64,000 bases of DNA. Origin: Bradyrhizobium sp. CCBAU 51765. GTDB taxonomy: Bacteria > Pseudomonadota > Alphaproteobacteria > Rhizobiales > Xanthobacteraceae. The stretch is taken from NCBI RefSeq assembly GCF_015291725.1, contig NZ_CP030038.1, positions 496,001 to 560,000 of the forward strand, read 5' to 3'. The notes beneath the pieces are model-generated. The model searched no databases. It was not told the DNA's origin and worked only from the letters and a program-made list of their open reading frames with translations. Below, in pieces: positions 40,557 to 49,178 of the stretch; positions within the stretch are counted from its first letter, which is position 1; every line of letters begins with the position of its first letter. Position numbers and translations under genes: made by a program.

Positions 40557-42590
40557 ATGTCGGTCAAGTCGAAGTCGAGCAAATCGAAGCTGCCAACGCT
40601 GCGCTTTCGCGCAAAAATCATCCTCGGCTTTGTGGCGGTGCTAGCCATCCTCGCCGCCAGCATGGCGTTCGCCTATTTCGGCTTCGAGCGAATCGCAGGC
40701 GCCGTGGCGTCCTACCGCACCAGCGTATCGGAAGCCGACCTGGCGCGGACGGTCGATCGCGAGCTGGTCGCCTATCAGGGGCTGGCGCGGGCCTATACCC
40801 TGACCGGCGCGGCCGATGATGAAACCGCAGCCAAGGCCGCTGAAGGCAACCTGAAGAGCGCGATTGCCAAGTCGATGGCGGCGACGACCGGCGCCGCCCG
40901 CCGTGAGCAGGTCGGCAAGCTCGAGGCCGAGTTCCAGAACTTTACGAAAGTCTTCGGCGAGATCATCACGCTGACGCGCGAGAACAACAAGATCGTTGCC
41001 GACGAGCTCAACAGCGTCGGCAACAAGATCCGCTTCAAATTCGACGATCTCGCCGACACCGCAGCTCTGGCGGGCCTGAACTCGGTCCAGACCACGGCCA
41101 AGGACGTCACCTCGCAATATCTGGCGGTCTCCACCTCGGTCGGCGCCTTCGTGGCCAAGCCGGAGCCGAAGACCGCCGACGGCGTGATCGCCCGCATCAA
41201 GTTCCTCGAGACGCTGCTGGTCTCCATCTACGCGAATGACCAGAAGATCACGGACCGCGTCAAGGAGATCGGCGATCTCCTGAAGCAGTACCGCACCTCG
41301 TTCGCAAAGCTGAATGACAACGTGAAGGTCATCGTCAAGCTGAACGGCGAGATGACCAAGACGGCCGCGACCATCCTCAAGCTCTCGGCCGAGCTGCGTT
41401 CGGATCTGACCGCCGACCAGCAACGCATCGAGGCGAGCGCCAATTCCACCATCGTGGAAACCGAGCAGCTGATGCTGATGCTGGCGCTGGGCGGGCTGGC
41501 CGTCGGCACCGTGCTGGCCTTGTGGCTCGGCAACGGCATCTCGCGTCCGATGATCGCGATGTGCAAGGCGATGCGCGAGCTTGCCTCGGGCAATTTCGAC
41601 GTCGTGCTGCCGGGTCTCGGCCGCAAGGACGAGATCGGCGAGATGGCCGGCGCGGTCGAGGAGTTCAAGGTTCAGGCGGTGGCCAAGGCCGAGCGCGACG
41701 CCGCCGCCAGCGAAATCCAGAACCGGGAGCAGGCCGCAAGCCGCCGCGCCGAGCTGATCCGCTTCGCCGACGATTTCGAGAGCGCGGTCGGCGCCATCGT
41801 CTCCAACGTGTCGGCCTCGGCCGTGCAGCTGGAATCGGCGGCCTCGACGCTGACCCGCACCGCCGAGACCACGCAGAGCCTGTCGAGCCAGGTCGCCGGC
41901 GTCTCCGAGCAGGCCTCCTCCAACATGCAGTCGGTCGCGACCGCGACGGAAGAGCTCTCGGCCTCGGTCGAGGAGATCGGCCGCCAGGTCCGCGATTCCA
42001 GCCGCATTGCGGAGGCTGCCGTGGTGCAGGCCAAGGAGACCGACGGCCGCATCGGCAAGCTGTCGCATGCCGCCCAGCAGATCGGCGAGGTGGTCAAGCT
42101 GATCACGGCGATCGCCGAGCAGACCAACCTTCTCGCGCTCAACGCCACCATCGAGGCCGCGCGTGCCGGCGAGGCCGGCCGCGGCTTCGCGGTGGTTGCG
42201 AGCGAAGTGAAATCGCTGGCGAGCCAGACCGCGAAGGCGACGGACGAGATCTCCTCGCACATCGCCGGCATGCAGGGGGCCACCGCCGAATCGGTTGCCG
42301 CGATCAAGGAGATCGGTGCGACCATCGGCCAGATCTCGTCGATCTCGACCTCGATCGCGAGCGCGGTCGAGCAGCAGGGCGCTGCCACCCAGGAGATCGC
42401 CCGCAGCGTCCAGACGGTCGCGCAGGGCACCCAGACGGCCGCCACCGATATCGGCGAGGTCAACCGCGGCGCCGCCGAGACCGGCTCGGCCTCGGAAGAG
42501 GTGCTGAATTCGGCCAAGACGCTGTCGAGCGAGAGCACCCGCCTTCGCGCCGAGCTCGACCGCTTCATGGCGAATATAAGGGCGGCGTAG
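40557..42590 (+). CDS. Methyl-accepting chemotaxis protein, second of a tandem pair
   Basis: A 677-residue chemoreceptor with the same plan as the first: TM1 about 20-40, helical periplasmic sensor, TM2 about 303-325, HAMP and signalling domain. ATG 40557 follows GGGGTGGGGG, the same leader style as copy 1. The first 320 residues are homologous to but clearly diverged from copy 1 and the rest differs by one residue. It has its own 285-base upstream region, so it may be expressed separately. Confidence 0.93.
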   Translation: MSVKSKSSKSKLPTLRFRAKIILGFVAVLAILAASMAFAYFGFERIAGAVASYRTSVSEADLARTVDRELVAYQGLARAYTLTGAADDETAAKAAEGNLKSAIAKSMAATTGAARREQVGKLEAEFQNFTKVFGEIITLTRENNKIVADELNSVGNKIRFKFDDLADTAALAGLNSVQTTAKDVTSQYLAVSTSVGAFVAKPEPKTADGVIARIKFLETLLVSIYANDQKITDRVKEIGDLLKQYRTSFAKLNDNVKVIVKLNGEMTKTAATILKLSAELRSDLTADQQRIEASANSTIVETEQLMLMLALGGLAVGTVLALWLGNGISRPMIAMCKAMRELASGNFDVVLPGLGRKDEIGEMAGAVEEFKVQAVAKAERDAAASEIQNREQAASRRAELIRFADDFESAVGAIVSNVSASAVQLESAASTLTRTAETTQSLSSQVAGVSEQASSNMQSVATATEELSASVEEIGRQVRDSSRIAEAAVVQAKETDGRIGKLSHAAQQIGEVVKLITAIAEQTNLLALNATIEAARAGEAGRGFAVVASEVKSLASQTAKATDEISSHIAGMQGATAESVAAIKEIGATIGQISSISTSIASAVEQQGAATQEIARSVQTVAQGTQTAATDIGEVNRGAAETGSASEEVLNSAKTLSSESTRLRAELDRFMANIRAA

Positions 42591-42652
42591 GTTCGCGGCG
42601 CGTGAACCCGACCCTATCGCCTCACACTCGCTGTCGTCCCGGACAAGCGCGC
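41535..42652 (+). repeat. Near-identical duplicated block, copy 2
   Basis: The partner of 39216-40333. Identity stops abruptly inside the downstream palindromic element, where this copy continues into a longer insert. That points to homogenisation between the two genes after duplication. Confidence 0.9.
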
Positions 42653-42794
42653 CTCAAGCGCGCGTAGATCCGGACCCATACTCCCCGGGCGTCGTTGGGA
42701 CGGACGGTGGCAACCCCGAGTCTTCGCCAAACCACTCCCTGTGGCTATGGATCTCGGATCGGCGCGCGCTTTGGGCGCGCTTGTCCGGGATGAC
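42633..42794. repeat. Palindromic element, GTCCCGGACAAGCGC family, split form
   Basis: The same 20-base arms as at 40314-40358, but separated by 122 bases with their own internal symmetry. It lies between the second chemoreceptor and the convergent DUF3175 gene. Confidence 0.8.
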
Positions 42795-42832
42795 GGCGGA
42801 GTAAAGAGCGAGAATCTTATTCTCTCCTTCTC

Positions 42833-43207
42833 TCATTCTCTCCCGAACGCCCGCTTCAGCTCCACCTTCGCGCGCTCCAGCCGCGTGCGCTGTGTCTTCG
42901 GTAGCGTCTTGCCGGCGCGGTTGATGTAGAAGGTCAGCATCGACAGCGCCGAGCGATAGGCGCCGGTCTTGCGACGCGAGCTCTGCTCCGCCGAGCGCTT
43001 CAGGGAGGCTGCGATCTTCCTGGGGTCCGTGAGCTTGAACACTCCGCGCTTGAGATCGAGCGCGTCGCTCTCCCGCGTCACCCGTTGCGACCAGCGCTTC
43101 GGTGTCGCACGGCGATTTGACCTCTTGTGCGTCGTGCTCGCCTTGCGACGCGCGGTGCTGCGCGCGCCTGTCTTCCTTGAATGTGTCGTCTTTCTGACGT
43201 GAGCCAT
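42833..43207 (-). CDS. DUF3175 basic protein
   Basis: A 124-residue, strongly basic protein. The first 35 residues are Lys/Arg/Ser/Thr-rich and unstructured; the rest has the DUF3175 pattern (WSQRVTRESDALDLKRGVFKLTDPRKIAASLKRSAEQS). AAGGAG precedes the ATG. An EcfG-like promoter points at it, so it is probably a stress-induced, perhaps nucleic-acid-binding protein. No function is assigned to the family that I know of. Confidence 0.85.
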   Translation of the reverse strand: MAHVRKTTHSRKTGARSTARRKASTTHKRSNRRATPKRWSQRVTRESDALDLKRGVFKLTDPRKIAASLKRSAEQSSRRKTGAYRSALSMLTFYINRAGKTLPKTQRTRLERAKVELKRAFGRE

Positions 43208-43234
43208 GCGTCAACTCCTTGCGGCTCCATCGGA

Positions 43235-43259
43235 AACGAGCGGCGCCAACGGGCGTTCC
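43235..43259 (-). promoter_or_regulatory. EcfG-type promoter for the DUF3175 gene
   Basis: Read leftward: GGAAC, 17 bases ending in C, then GTT, matching the alphaproteobacterial general-stress sigma consensus GGAAC-N16/17-GTT. It ends 28 bases before the gene's ATG. Its -35 shares a palindrome with the opposite promoter. Confidence 0.7.
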
Positions 43260-43263
43260 CATG

Positions 43264-43288
43264 GGAACCGGGCCCCGCCGCAGGCGTT
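43264..43288 (+). promoter_or_regulatory. EcfG-type promoter for the MFS-otsB operon
   Basis: GGAAC (43264), 17 bases ending in C, GTT (43286). The preceding GTTCC belongs to the divergent promoter, and together they form the palindrome GTTCCCATGGGAAC. The distance to the first gene is about 80-100 bases. Confidence 0.7.
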
Positions 43289-43387
43289 GTCGCAGGTGGC
43301 AGGCGAATTGCCGCACCCCGATGATCGGATCGACCCGTCCACATCACGTGAGAGGGGTCCTTTCCATTGATCAGACGCAACAACCCG

Positions 43388-44875
43388 ATGGAATTGCAGC
43401 AAAGCCCAGCGCTGAACTATGCACCCGTAGTCCCGGCGGCGACCGCGACCGACCGTATCGTCGAGACCAGCATTCCCTCGCGGCTGGACGCGCTGCCGTG
43501 GAGCGGCTTCCACACCCGTGTCGTGCTCGCGCTGGGCATCACCTGGATTCTCGACGGGCTCGAGGTGACTCTGGCCGGTGCGCTCTCGGGGGCGCTGAAG
43601 CAGAGTCCCTCGCTGCAGTTCTCCAATCTCGATCTCGGCATCGCCAACTCCGCCTATCTGACGGGCGCCGTGCTCGGCGCGCTCGGCTTCGGTTGGCTCA
43701 CCGACCGCATCGGCCGCAAGAAGCTGTTCTTCATCACGCTTGCGCTCTATCTCTCGGCAACGGCGGCGACCGCGCTGTCATGGGATGTCGCGAGCTACGC
43801 ATTGTTTCGTTTCCTCACCGGCGCCGGGATCGGTGGCGAGTACACCGCGATCAATTCGACCATCCAGGAACTGGTGCCGGCGCGCTATCGTGGCTGGACC
43901 GATCTCGTCATCAACGGCAGTTTCTGGATCGGCGCCGCGATGGGCGCGGTGGCGGCCATCGTGCTGCTTGATCCGGCGGTGATCGATCCCGATCTCGGCT
44001 GGCGCCTGGCTTTTCTCATCGGCGCGACCCTCGGCCTCGTCGTGCTGTTGATGCGAATGTGGATCCCGGAAAGTCCGCGCTGGCTGATGATCCATGGCCG
44101 TCCCGACGAGGCCCATGCCATCGTCGACGCGATCGAGCGCTCGGTGATCGGGCATGATCAGGACCTGACGGACGGGCGCTTCACGAAGATACGCCTGAGG
44201 ATGCGCGATCACACGCCGATCAGCGAGGTCGTGCATACGTTGTTCTCGGCCTATCGCCAGCGCGCGGTGGTCGGCCTCGTGTTGATGAGCGCGCAGGCGT
44301 TCTTCTACAACGCCATCTTCTTCACCTTCGCGCTGGTGCTGACCGATTTCTACGGCATCAGTGCCGATCACGTCGGCTGGTACCTGCTGCCCTTCGCTGC
44401 CGGCAATTTCCTCGGCCCCCTGCTGCTCGGCCGTCTGTTCGATACGCTCGGCCGCCGCGCCATGATCATGTTCACCTACGGCGCATCGGGCGTGCTGCTG
44501 GCGCTATCGGGCTATCTGTTCTCGATCGGCGTGCTGAGCGCGCAAGGGCAGACCGTGGCCTGGATGGTGATCTTCTTCTTTGCCTCGCCCGCTGCGAGCG
44601 CGGCCTATCTTACCGTCAGCGAGACGTTCCCCCTGGAGGTTCGCGCGCTGGCGATCGCGGTGTTCTATGCGATCGGCACCGGCATCGGCGGCGTGATCGG
44701 GCCGGCGCTGTTCGGCGCGCTGATCGACACGGGATCGCGCAACAGCGTGTTCGCCGGCTATTTGCTGGGGGCAGCCCTGATGATCGCGGCTGCGATCGTA
44801 GCGTGGCGCTACGCCGTCTCCGCGGAGCGCAAATCGCTCGAACAAATCGCGCGGCCGCTCGCCTTTATGGAGTAG
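43388..44875 (+). CDS. MFS transporter, sugar-porter-like
   Basis: About 495 residues with twelve predicted membrane helices and the MFS loop motif GWLTDRIGRKK between helices 2 and 3 (repeated as RLFDTLGRR in the second half). ATG 43388 is conservative; TTG 43367, with AGAGGGG 9 bases before it, has the better ribosome site and adds seven residues. It is 4 bases ahead of otsB, under an EcfG-like promoter, so its substrate is likely tied to osmotic or stress physiology. Substrate unknown. Confidence 0.88.
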   Translation: MELQQSPALNYAPVVPAATATDRIVETSIPSRLDALPWSGFHTRVVLALGITWILDGLEVTLAGALSGALKQSPSLQFSNLDLGIANSAYLTGAVLGALGFGWLTDRIGRKKLFFITLALYLSATAATALSWDVASYALFRFLTGAGIGGEYTAINSTIQELVPARYRGWTDLVINGSFWIGAAMGAVAAIVLLDPAVIDPDLGWRLAFLIGATLGLVVLLMRMWIPESPRWLMIHGRPDEAHAIVDAIERSVIGHDQDLTDGRFTKIRLRMRDHTPISEVVHTLFSAYRQRAVVGLVLMSAQAFFYNAIFFTFALVLTDFYGISADHVGWYLLPFAAGNFLGPLLLGRLFDTLGRRAMIMFTYGASGVLLALSGYLFSIGVLSAQGQTVAWMVIFFFASPAASAAYLTVSETFPLEVRALAIAVFYAIGTGIGGVIGPALFGALIDTGSRNSVFAGYLLGAALMIAAAIVAWRYAVSAERKSLEQIARPLAFME

Positions 44876-44879
44876 ACTG

Positions 44880-45698
44880 ATGAAATCGGAACTTGCGGAG
44901 ATGGCTTTGGACCAGAAGCGCACCATGCTGGATGACGATGCGCCCGACGCGGTGCCGGTGCCGCATGCGCTGGTGCCGCATCTCGACGAGATCGCGATCC
45001 TGCTAGACATCGACGGGACGCTGCTCGACCTGATGCCGACACCGCGCGAGGTGTGGGTGCCGCCGGGCCTTTCGGAAACGCTGGGCCGGCTGACCGAGCG
45101 CACGTCCGGAGCGCTGGCGCTCGTCAGCGGCCGCTCGCTCAACGACATCGACCTGATCTTCGCGCCGGACGTGTTCCGCGCCGTTGCCGGCCACGGTGCG
45201 GAGATGCGGCTGTCGGTGGACAATGAAGCGGATGATGTGCACGCGCCGCCGCTCGACAAGGAGCTGAAGCGCCGCCTGGCCGCCATCGCCAAGCTCAGCC
45301 CGGGCATTCTGCTCGAGGACAAGGGCTACTCGCTCGCGCTGCACTACCGTCTGGCGCCGCATGCGGAAAAGGCGATCTACGAATCGGTCTCGTTGATCCG
45401 CGCCGACCTGCCCAATGCGCCGATCGAGGTGCTGCCCGGCAAGTTCGTCTGCGAGATCAAGCATTCCGGCTTCACCAAGGCGAGCGGCGTGCGCGAATTG
45501 ATGAAGCACGAGCCGTTCAGGGGGCGGCGCCCGATGTTCATCGGCGATGACGTCACCGACGAGACGGTATTCGCGATCATGCCCGACATGGACGGGCTTG
45601 CCTTCTCCGTCGGCCGCCGCGCCATGGGCGTGAATGGCCATTTCGATGCGCCGGCGGATGTGCGCGCGTTCCTTGCGCGCCTGCTCGATCCGAGGTGA
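44880..45698 (+). CDS. otsB: Trehalose-6-phosphate phosphatase
   Basis: A 272-residue HAD phosphatase: motif I LDIDGTLLDLMPTP (nucleophile Asp), motif II SGRS, and motif IV GDDVTDE. It removes phosphate from trehalose 6-phosphate. Starts 4 bases after the MFS stop and precedes otsA by 241 bases. Confidence 0.94.
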   Translation: MKSELAEMALDQKRTMLDDDAPDAVPVPHALVPHLDEIAILLDIDGTLLDLMPTPREVWVPPGLSETLGRLTERTSGALALVSGRSLNDIDLIFAPDVFRAVAGHGAEMRLSVDNEADDVHAPPLDKELKRRLAAIAKLSPGILLEDKGYSLALHYRLAPHAEKAIYESVSLIRADLPNAPIEVLPGKFVCEIKHSGFTKASGVRELMKHEPFRGRRPMFIGDDVTDETVFAIMPDMDGLAFSVGRRAMGVNGHFDAPADVRAFLARLLDPR

Positions 45699-45855
45699 AA
45701 CGAAGGCAGCGCCACCTCGCAGACACAAAGCGCTGAGTGCAGCGCCGCTGCGCGCCGCGAGACATGCTGCGCAACACGACCGGAAAAGCCGTCTTTGCAG
45801 CGAAATTCCAGGGTTCCGCAAGCGAAACCAGTTCCAACGCGCGCGCCCGATTTTG

Positions 45856-45873
45856 GTTTCAATTGGTTGAAAC
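45856..45873. promoter_or_regulatory. GTTTCAA-N4-TTGAAAC palindrome
   Basis: A perfect 18-base inverted repeat, 8 bases before the -35 element of the otsA promoter. The position would allow an upstream regulator of otsA. No protein can be assigned. Confidence 0.4.
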
Positions 45874-45881
45874 GATGATCA

Positions 45882-45906
45882 GGAACCATATTGATGAACG
45901 GCAGTT
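45882..45906 (+). promoter_or_regulatory. EcfG-type promoter for otsA
   Basis: GGAAC, 17 bases, GTT, with the usual C after GGAAC; the base before GTT is A instead of the common C. About 34 bases before the GTG start, leaving room for the AGGAGG site. Confidence 0.65.
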
Positions 45907-45939
45907 AAACGGGGTGGAATGAACAGGAGGGGACGACCT

Positions 45940-47403
45940 GTGAACTTAGTCGTCGTTTCAAATCGCGTCGCCCGCGGCAAACCCAACGAGCCCATGACGG
46001 GCGGCCTTGCGGCGGCACTGCTTCCCGTGGTGGAACACTCGGGTGCGATCTGGGTCGGTTCCTCCGGCCGGGTGCGCGATGGCCATCAGAAGGAGCCTTT
46101 TGCCGAGATCGAGGCGCTCGGGACCGGCGCGATTGCGACGCTGGACCTCCCGGCGGCGCATTATGGTGGTTATTACGAAGGCTTTGCCAATTCGGCGCTG
46201 TGGCCGGCGTTGCATTCGCGCAGCGATCTGATCCGCGTCTCGCGGGAGGACTATGTCAGCTATCGCGAGGTCAACGCCTTCATGGCGCGCGCCCTGCTGC
46301 GCTTCCGAAAAGCCAAGACGGCGTTCTGGGTGCAGGACTATCATTTCCTCGCGCTCGGTGCCGAGCTGCGCGACCTCGGCGTCGATGATCCCATCGGCTT
46401 CTTCCTGCATACGCCGTGGCCCGTCACTGCTGTGATGCAGGGCGTGCCCAACCATCGCGAGCTGATCACGGCGATGCTGGCCTACGATCTGCTCGGCTTC
46501 CAGACCGAGGAGGATCGCCAGAACTTTCTCGGTTATGTCGGCGGTGAGCTTGGCCTCGCCATCGAGGACGGCGTTGCGATCTCGCAGCATGGGCGCACGC
46601 GCTGTGAAGTGTTTCCGATCGGCATCGATGCGGAGAAGTTCGCGCAATATGCTGCGAAGTCTGCCTCGCACCCCGATGTGTCGCGGCTGCGGCGCAGCCT
46701 CAACGGCGAGCGGCTCGCGATCGGCGTCGACCGGCTCGACTATTCGAAGGGTCTCGTCAACCGCATCAGCGCGTTCGACCGGCTCTGGACCGAGCAGCCG
46801 CAATTGGCGCGCAGCATCTCGCTGCTCCAGATCGCCAACCCGTCGCGCGGCGGCATCGAGGCCTATGGCAGTCTCCAGAGCGAGGTCGCGCGCCTCGTCT
46901 CCGACGTCAACGGCCGCCACGGCGAGGTCGACTGGACGCCGATCCGCTATCTGAACAAGGGCTTCAGCCAGGCCGTGCTCGCCGGTCTCTACCGCACGGC
47001 GCAGATCGGCGTGGTGACGCCGCTGCACGACGGCATGAACCTCGTCGCCAAGGAATATGTCGCCGCGCAAAACCCGGCCGATCCCGGCGTGCTGGTGCTG
47101 TCGAAATTCGCGGGCGCTGCCAACGAGCTGGACGCCGCACTGCTGGTCAATCCGCACGACGTCGACGGTATGGCGCGTGCGATCGCGGTCGCGGCCTCCA
47201 TGCCGCTTACCGAGCGCAAGATGCGCTGGGACGCGATGATGAAGAAGCTGCGCGGCCACACCATCCAGCAATGGTCCGCCGACTTCGTCGCCGAACTCGA
47301 GAAGTGCCGGACGGAGAAGGCGGCGGTCGAGCCGCTCGCAGCCCAGCCGCCGCAGGCGCTGCGCTGGCTGAAGTCGGCGATATCAGGCGTGCGCTTGATC
47401 TGA
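45940..47403 (+). CDS. otsA: Trehalose-6-phosphate synthase
   Basis: A 487-residue GT20 enzyme joining UDP-glucose and glucose 6-phosphate. Motifs: SNRVARG and GGLAAAL near the start, QDYHFLALG, GVDRLDYSKGLVNR and the C-terminal GMNLVAKEY. GTG 45940 has AGGAGG 9 bases before it; ATG 45919 in the same frame has a poorer site. With otsB it makes trehalose as a stress protectant. Confidence 0.95.
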   Translation: MNLVVVSNRVARGKPNEPMTGGLAAALLPVVEHSGAIWVGSSGRVRDGHQKEPFAEIEALGTGAIATLDLPAAHYGGYYEGFANSALWPALHSRSDLIRVSREDYVSYREVNAFMARALLRFRKAKTAFWVQDYHFLALGAELRDLGVDDPIGFFLHTPWPVTAVMQGVPNHRELITAMLAYDLLGFQTEEDRQNFLGYVGGELGLAIEDGVAISQHGRTRCEVFPIGIDAEKFAQYAAKSASHPDVSRLRRSLNGERLAIGVDRLDYSKGLVNRISAFDRLWTEQPQLARSISLLQIANPSRGGIEAYGSLQSEVARLVSDVNGRHGEVDWTPIRYLNKGFSQAVLAGLYRTAQIGVVTPLHDGMNLVAKEYVAAQNPADPGVLVLSKFAGAANELDAALLVNPHDVDGMARAIAVAASMPLTERKMRWDAMMKKLRGHTIQQWSADFVAELEKCRTEKAAVEPLAAQPPQALRWLKSAISGVRLI

Positions 47404-47424
47404 TCTCAGCTTGGCTCGATCTCA

Positions 47425-47446
47425 CCTTCTCCCACAAGGGAGAAGG
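47425..47446. terminator. Hairpin between convergent genes
   Basis: Perfect 9-base arms CCTTCTCCC/GGGAGAAGG and a 4-base ACAA loop, 22 bases after the otsA stop and 12 before the stop of the opposite gene. No U-run, so any termination is weak or factor-assisted. Confidence 0.5.
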
Positions 47447-47457
47447 AAGGGCGCCCC

Positions 47458-47799
47458 TCAATAGCAATACGACACGCCATCCAGAATCGCGCATTGCCGC
47501 TTGTTCGGCGCGTTGGGATCGTCCAGTGGCACCACGCCCTTGCCCTGGCCGACGAACACGCCCGGCCCGACATGGACCGAGCTCTTGTTGCCGACGATCA
47601 CGCTCTGATGCGGCGTCGAGCTCGAGCGCGTGCCATCCGGCCAGAGGATGGCATCGCCCGAAAGCACCCCGCGCCGGCCATCGTCACAGCTGACGTCGAC
47701 GCCTTGCCGGGTGCAGACCTGCGCCGCGGCGGGCACGGCGAGGGCGGAGCCGATGGCCGAAATCAGGCCAAGGGCGGCGATGGTCCTGCAGATGGTCAT
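47458..47799 (-). CDS. Small secreted hypothetical protein
   Basis: A 113-residue protein with a signal peptide ending at VPAAAQ (about residue 27). The mature part has four Cys, two near the start (VCTRQGVDVSC) and two at the very end, suggesting disulfides in the periplasm. I do not recognise the family. It stands alone, convergent with otsA. Confidence 0.75.
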   Translation of the reverse strand: MTICRTIAALGLISAIGSALAVPAAAQVCTRQGVDVSCDDGRRGVLSGDAILWPDGTRSSSTPHQSVIVGNKSSVHVGPGVFVGQGKGVVPLDDPNAPNKRQCAILDGVSYCY

Positions 47800-47993
47800 G
47801 GCGTCCCCGGTCGTGTTGGGCGGCTTCCCGTGAATCGTCGCGCCAAACCCGCCTGCGGTTCAGCCGGCAGGCGGGTCAAGGCACGTCTGCCGTCAGATAT
47901 TGTCCTGTAAATACAATAAGTTGCGGAAAAATCGCCGGATATTTCCGCGATCCCTTGCAAAATCATCGGCGCCCCTTCAAGAGAGGGCGCTCC

Positions 47994-48083
47994 GGAGAGA
48001 TGGCCGAGTGGCTTAAGGCGCACGCTTGGAAAGCGTGTGTGCGGGAAACCGTACCGTGGGTTCGAATCCCACTCTCTCCGCCA
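47994..48083 (+). tRNA. tRNA-Ser (GGA)
   Basis: Folds as a class II tRNA: acceptor GGAGAGA/TCTCTCC with discriminator G and encoded CCA, anticodon stem CACGC/GCGTG with loop TTGGAAA (anticodon GGA), a long variable arm and T-loop GGTTCGAATCC. Immediately downstream begins a lower-GC segment with nodD, a common position for integrated DNA. Confidence 0.97.
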
Positions 48084-48138
48084 TTTCTACGCCACGGACA
48101 CGCTGTTCGTCTGACCGCGCGTTCGAGCGCGGCGGCAT

Positions 48139-49083
48139 TCATGCCGGCTGCCGGGCCTGCTTCTTTCCCCTCCGAGTCGTCATGGCCGAGGCCTCCTGCA
48201 AGATGATTTCTCGCATCCAGATGCTCGCCTGATCATTGTTGTGAAGAGCCGGCCACTGCACTGCCTCGGTAAAGGCCGGCAGCGGCAGCGGAAGATCGAC
48301 GATGCGGAGCGGCATTGTCGCTGCGAAGTGCCGTGCAAGGCGCGAATGCATTGTTGCGATCCGCTCGGTGCCCAGCAGCAGCGGAGGGATCATGCCGAAG
48401 CCCGGCACGGCAACCTCGATGCGCCTCTTGTGCCCATGCTGAAGCAGGAGCCATTCCTCAATCGAAGGCTTGCGCGTCCGACCGAACTGGGCGGCCACAT
48501 GCCCCATCGCCATGTATCGTTCGAAGGTAAGTTTCCTCGACAGTTGCCGGTTTTCGCCGCAGCCGACGCACACGAGCGTCTCGTCGAACAGCTTCGCCTT
48601 GGGGTGGGCGCTGCCCATGTATATTTCAGGAAAGATTAGAAAATCCACCTCACCGCGCCGGAGCGGCTCGTCCGGCTGGTCGTCGAACTGTATCAGCTCG
48701 AATGTGATGCCAGGCGCCTCGCGCGCGACACGCGCGATCACCGCCCTGAAAAACACGATCGCCATGAAATCGGACAGGACAATTTTGAAGCGGCGGTCCG
48801 ATTTCGCGGGGTCGAACGTGTCGCGCGAGGCAATAGAGAGCTGGATGTGCAGCAGCGCCTCGCGCGTCGGAGCAGCCAGCGCTTCGGCCAATGGCGTCGG
48901 TACCAGCTCGCGGCCACGCATCGTAAAGAGATCGTCGCGGAAATAGGCTCGGAGTCTCGCGACCGCCGCACTCATGGCCGGTTGGCTCAAATTGATGCTG
49001 CGGGCTGCGGCCGTCAGGTTCCGCTCAGTCATCAGCGCATCCAACGCGACGAGGAGGTTGAGGTCGAGGCCCCTGAAGCGCAT
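48139..49083 (-). CDS. nodD: NodD-family LysR regulator
   Basis: Exactly 314 residues from ATG 49083, the length of rhizobial NodD. It opens [19 protein letters not shown], then the [23 protein letters not shown], and keeps NodD-like stretches in the ligand domain and tail ([27 protein letters not shown]). These are more specific than generic LysR. It should bind a plant flavonoid or related aromatic and the nod box lying 5 bases upstream. No nod genes follow it; the divergent target is a flavoprotein operon. GC is below that of its neighbours. Confidence 0.85.
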   Translation of the reverse strand: MRFRGLDLNLLVALDALMTERNLTAAARSINLSQPAMSAAVARLRAYFRDDLFTMRGRELVPTPLAEALAAPTREALLHIQLSIASRDTFDPAKSDRRFKIVLSDFMAIVFFRAVIARVAREAPGITFELIQFDDQPDEPLRRGEVDFLIFPEIYMGSAHPKAKLFDETLVCVGCGENRQLSRKLTFERYMAMGHVAAQFGRTRKPSIEEWLLLQHGHKRRIEVAVPGFGMIPPLLLGTERIATMHSRLARHFAATMPLRIVDLPLPLPAFTEAVQWPALHNNDQASIWMREIILQEASAMTTRRGKKQARQPA

Positions 49084-49087
49084 CTCA

Positions 49088-49136
49088 CATCCATATTCTG
49101 GATACAAATCATAAAGACAATCAATTTTACCAATGC
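49088..49136 (+). promoter_or_regulatory. nod box
   Basis: Contains the NodD half-site ATC-N9-GAT (49089-49103) and, at the usual distance, CAATCAATTTTACCAAT (49118-49134), which matches the most conserved part of the nod-box consensus base for base. The box ends 43 bases before the flavoprotein ATG, leaving space for a start site about 26 bases downstream and a GGAGGA ribosome site. Confidence 0.88.
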
Positions 49137-49178
49137 ATCCGAATGGCGCAATCTGCAAAAAAAAATCGGAGGACGTTC

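Noticed and set aside
43367..43380. TTGATCAGACGCAA resembles a FixK box
   Set aside because: It overlaps the likely ribosome-binding and start region of the MFS gene, so it cannot sit at -41 of any useful start site; two EcfG promoters nearby explain the region better.
49143..49178. Upstream ATG giving a 12-residue longer flavoprotein
   Set aside because: No ribosome site there, the Ala/Lys/Arg extension precedes the conserved Rossmann strand, and it would fall before the expected transcription start of the nod-box promoter.
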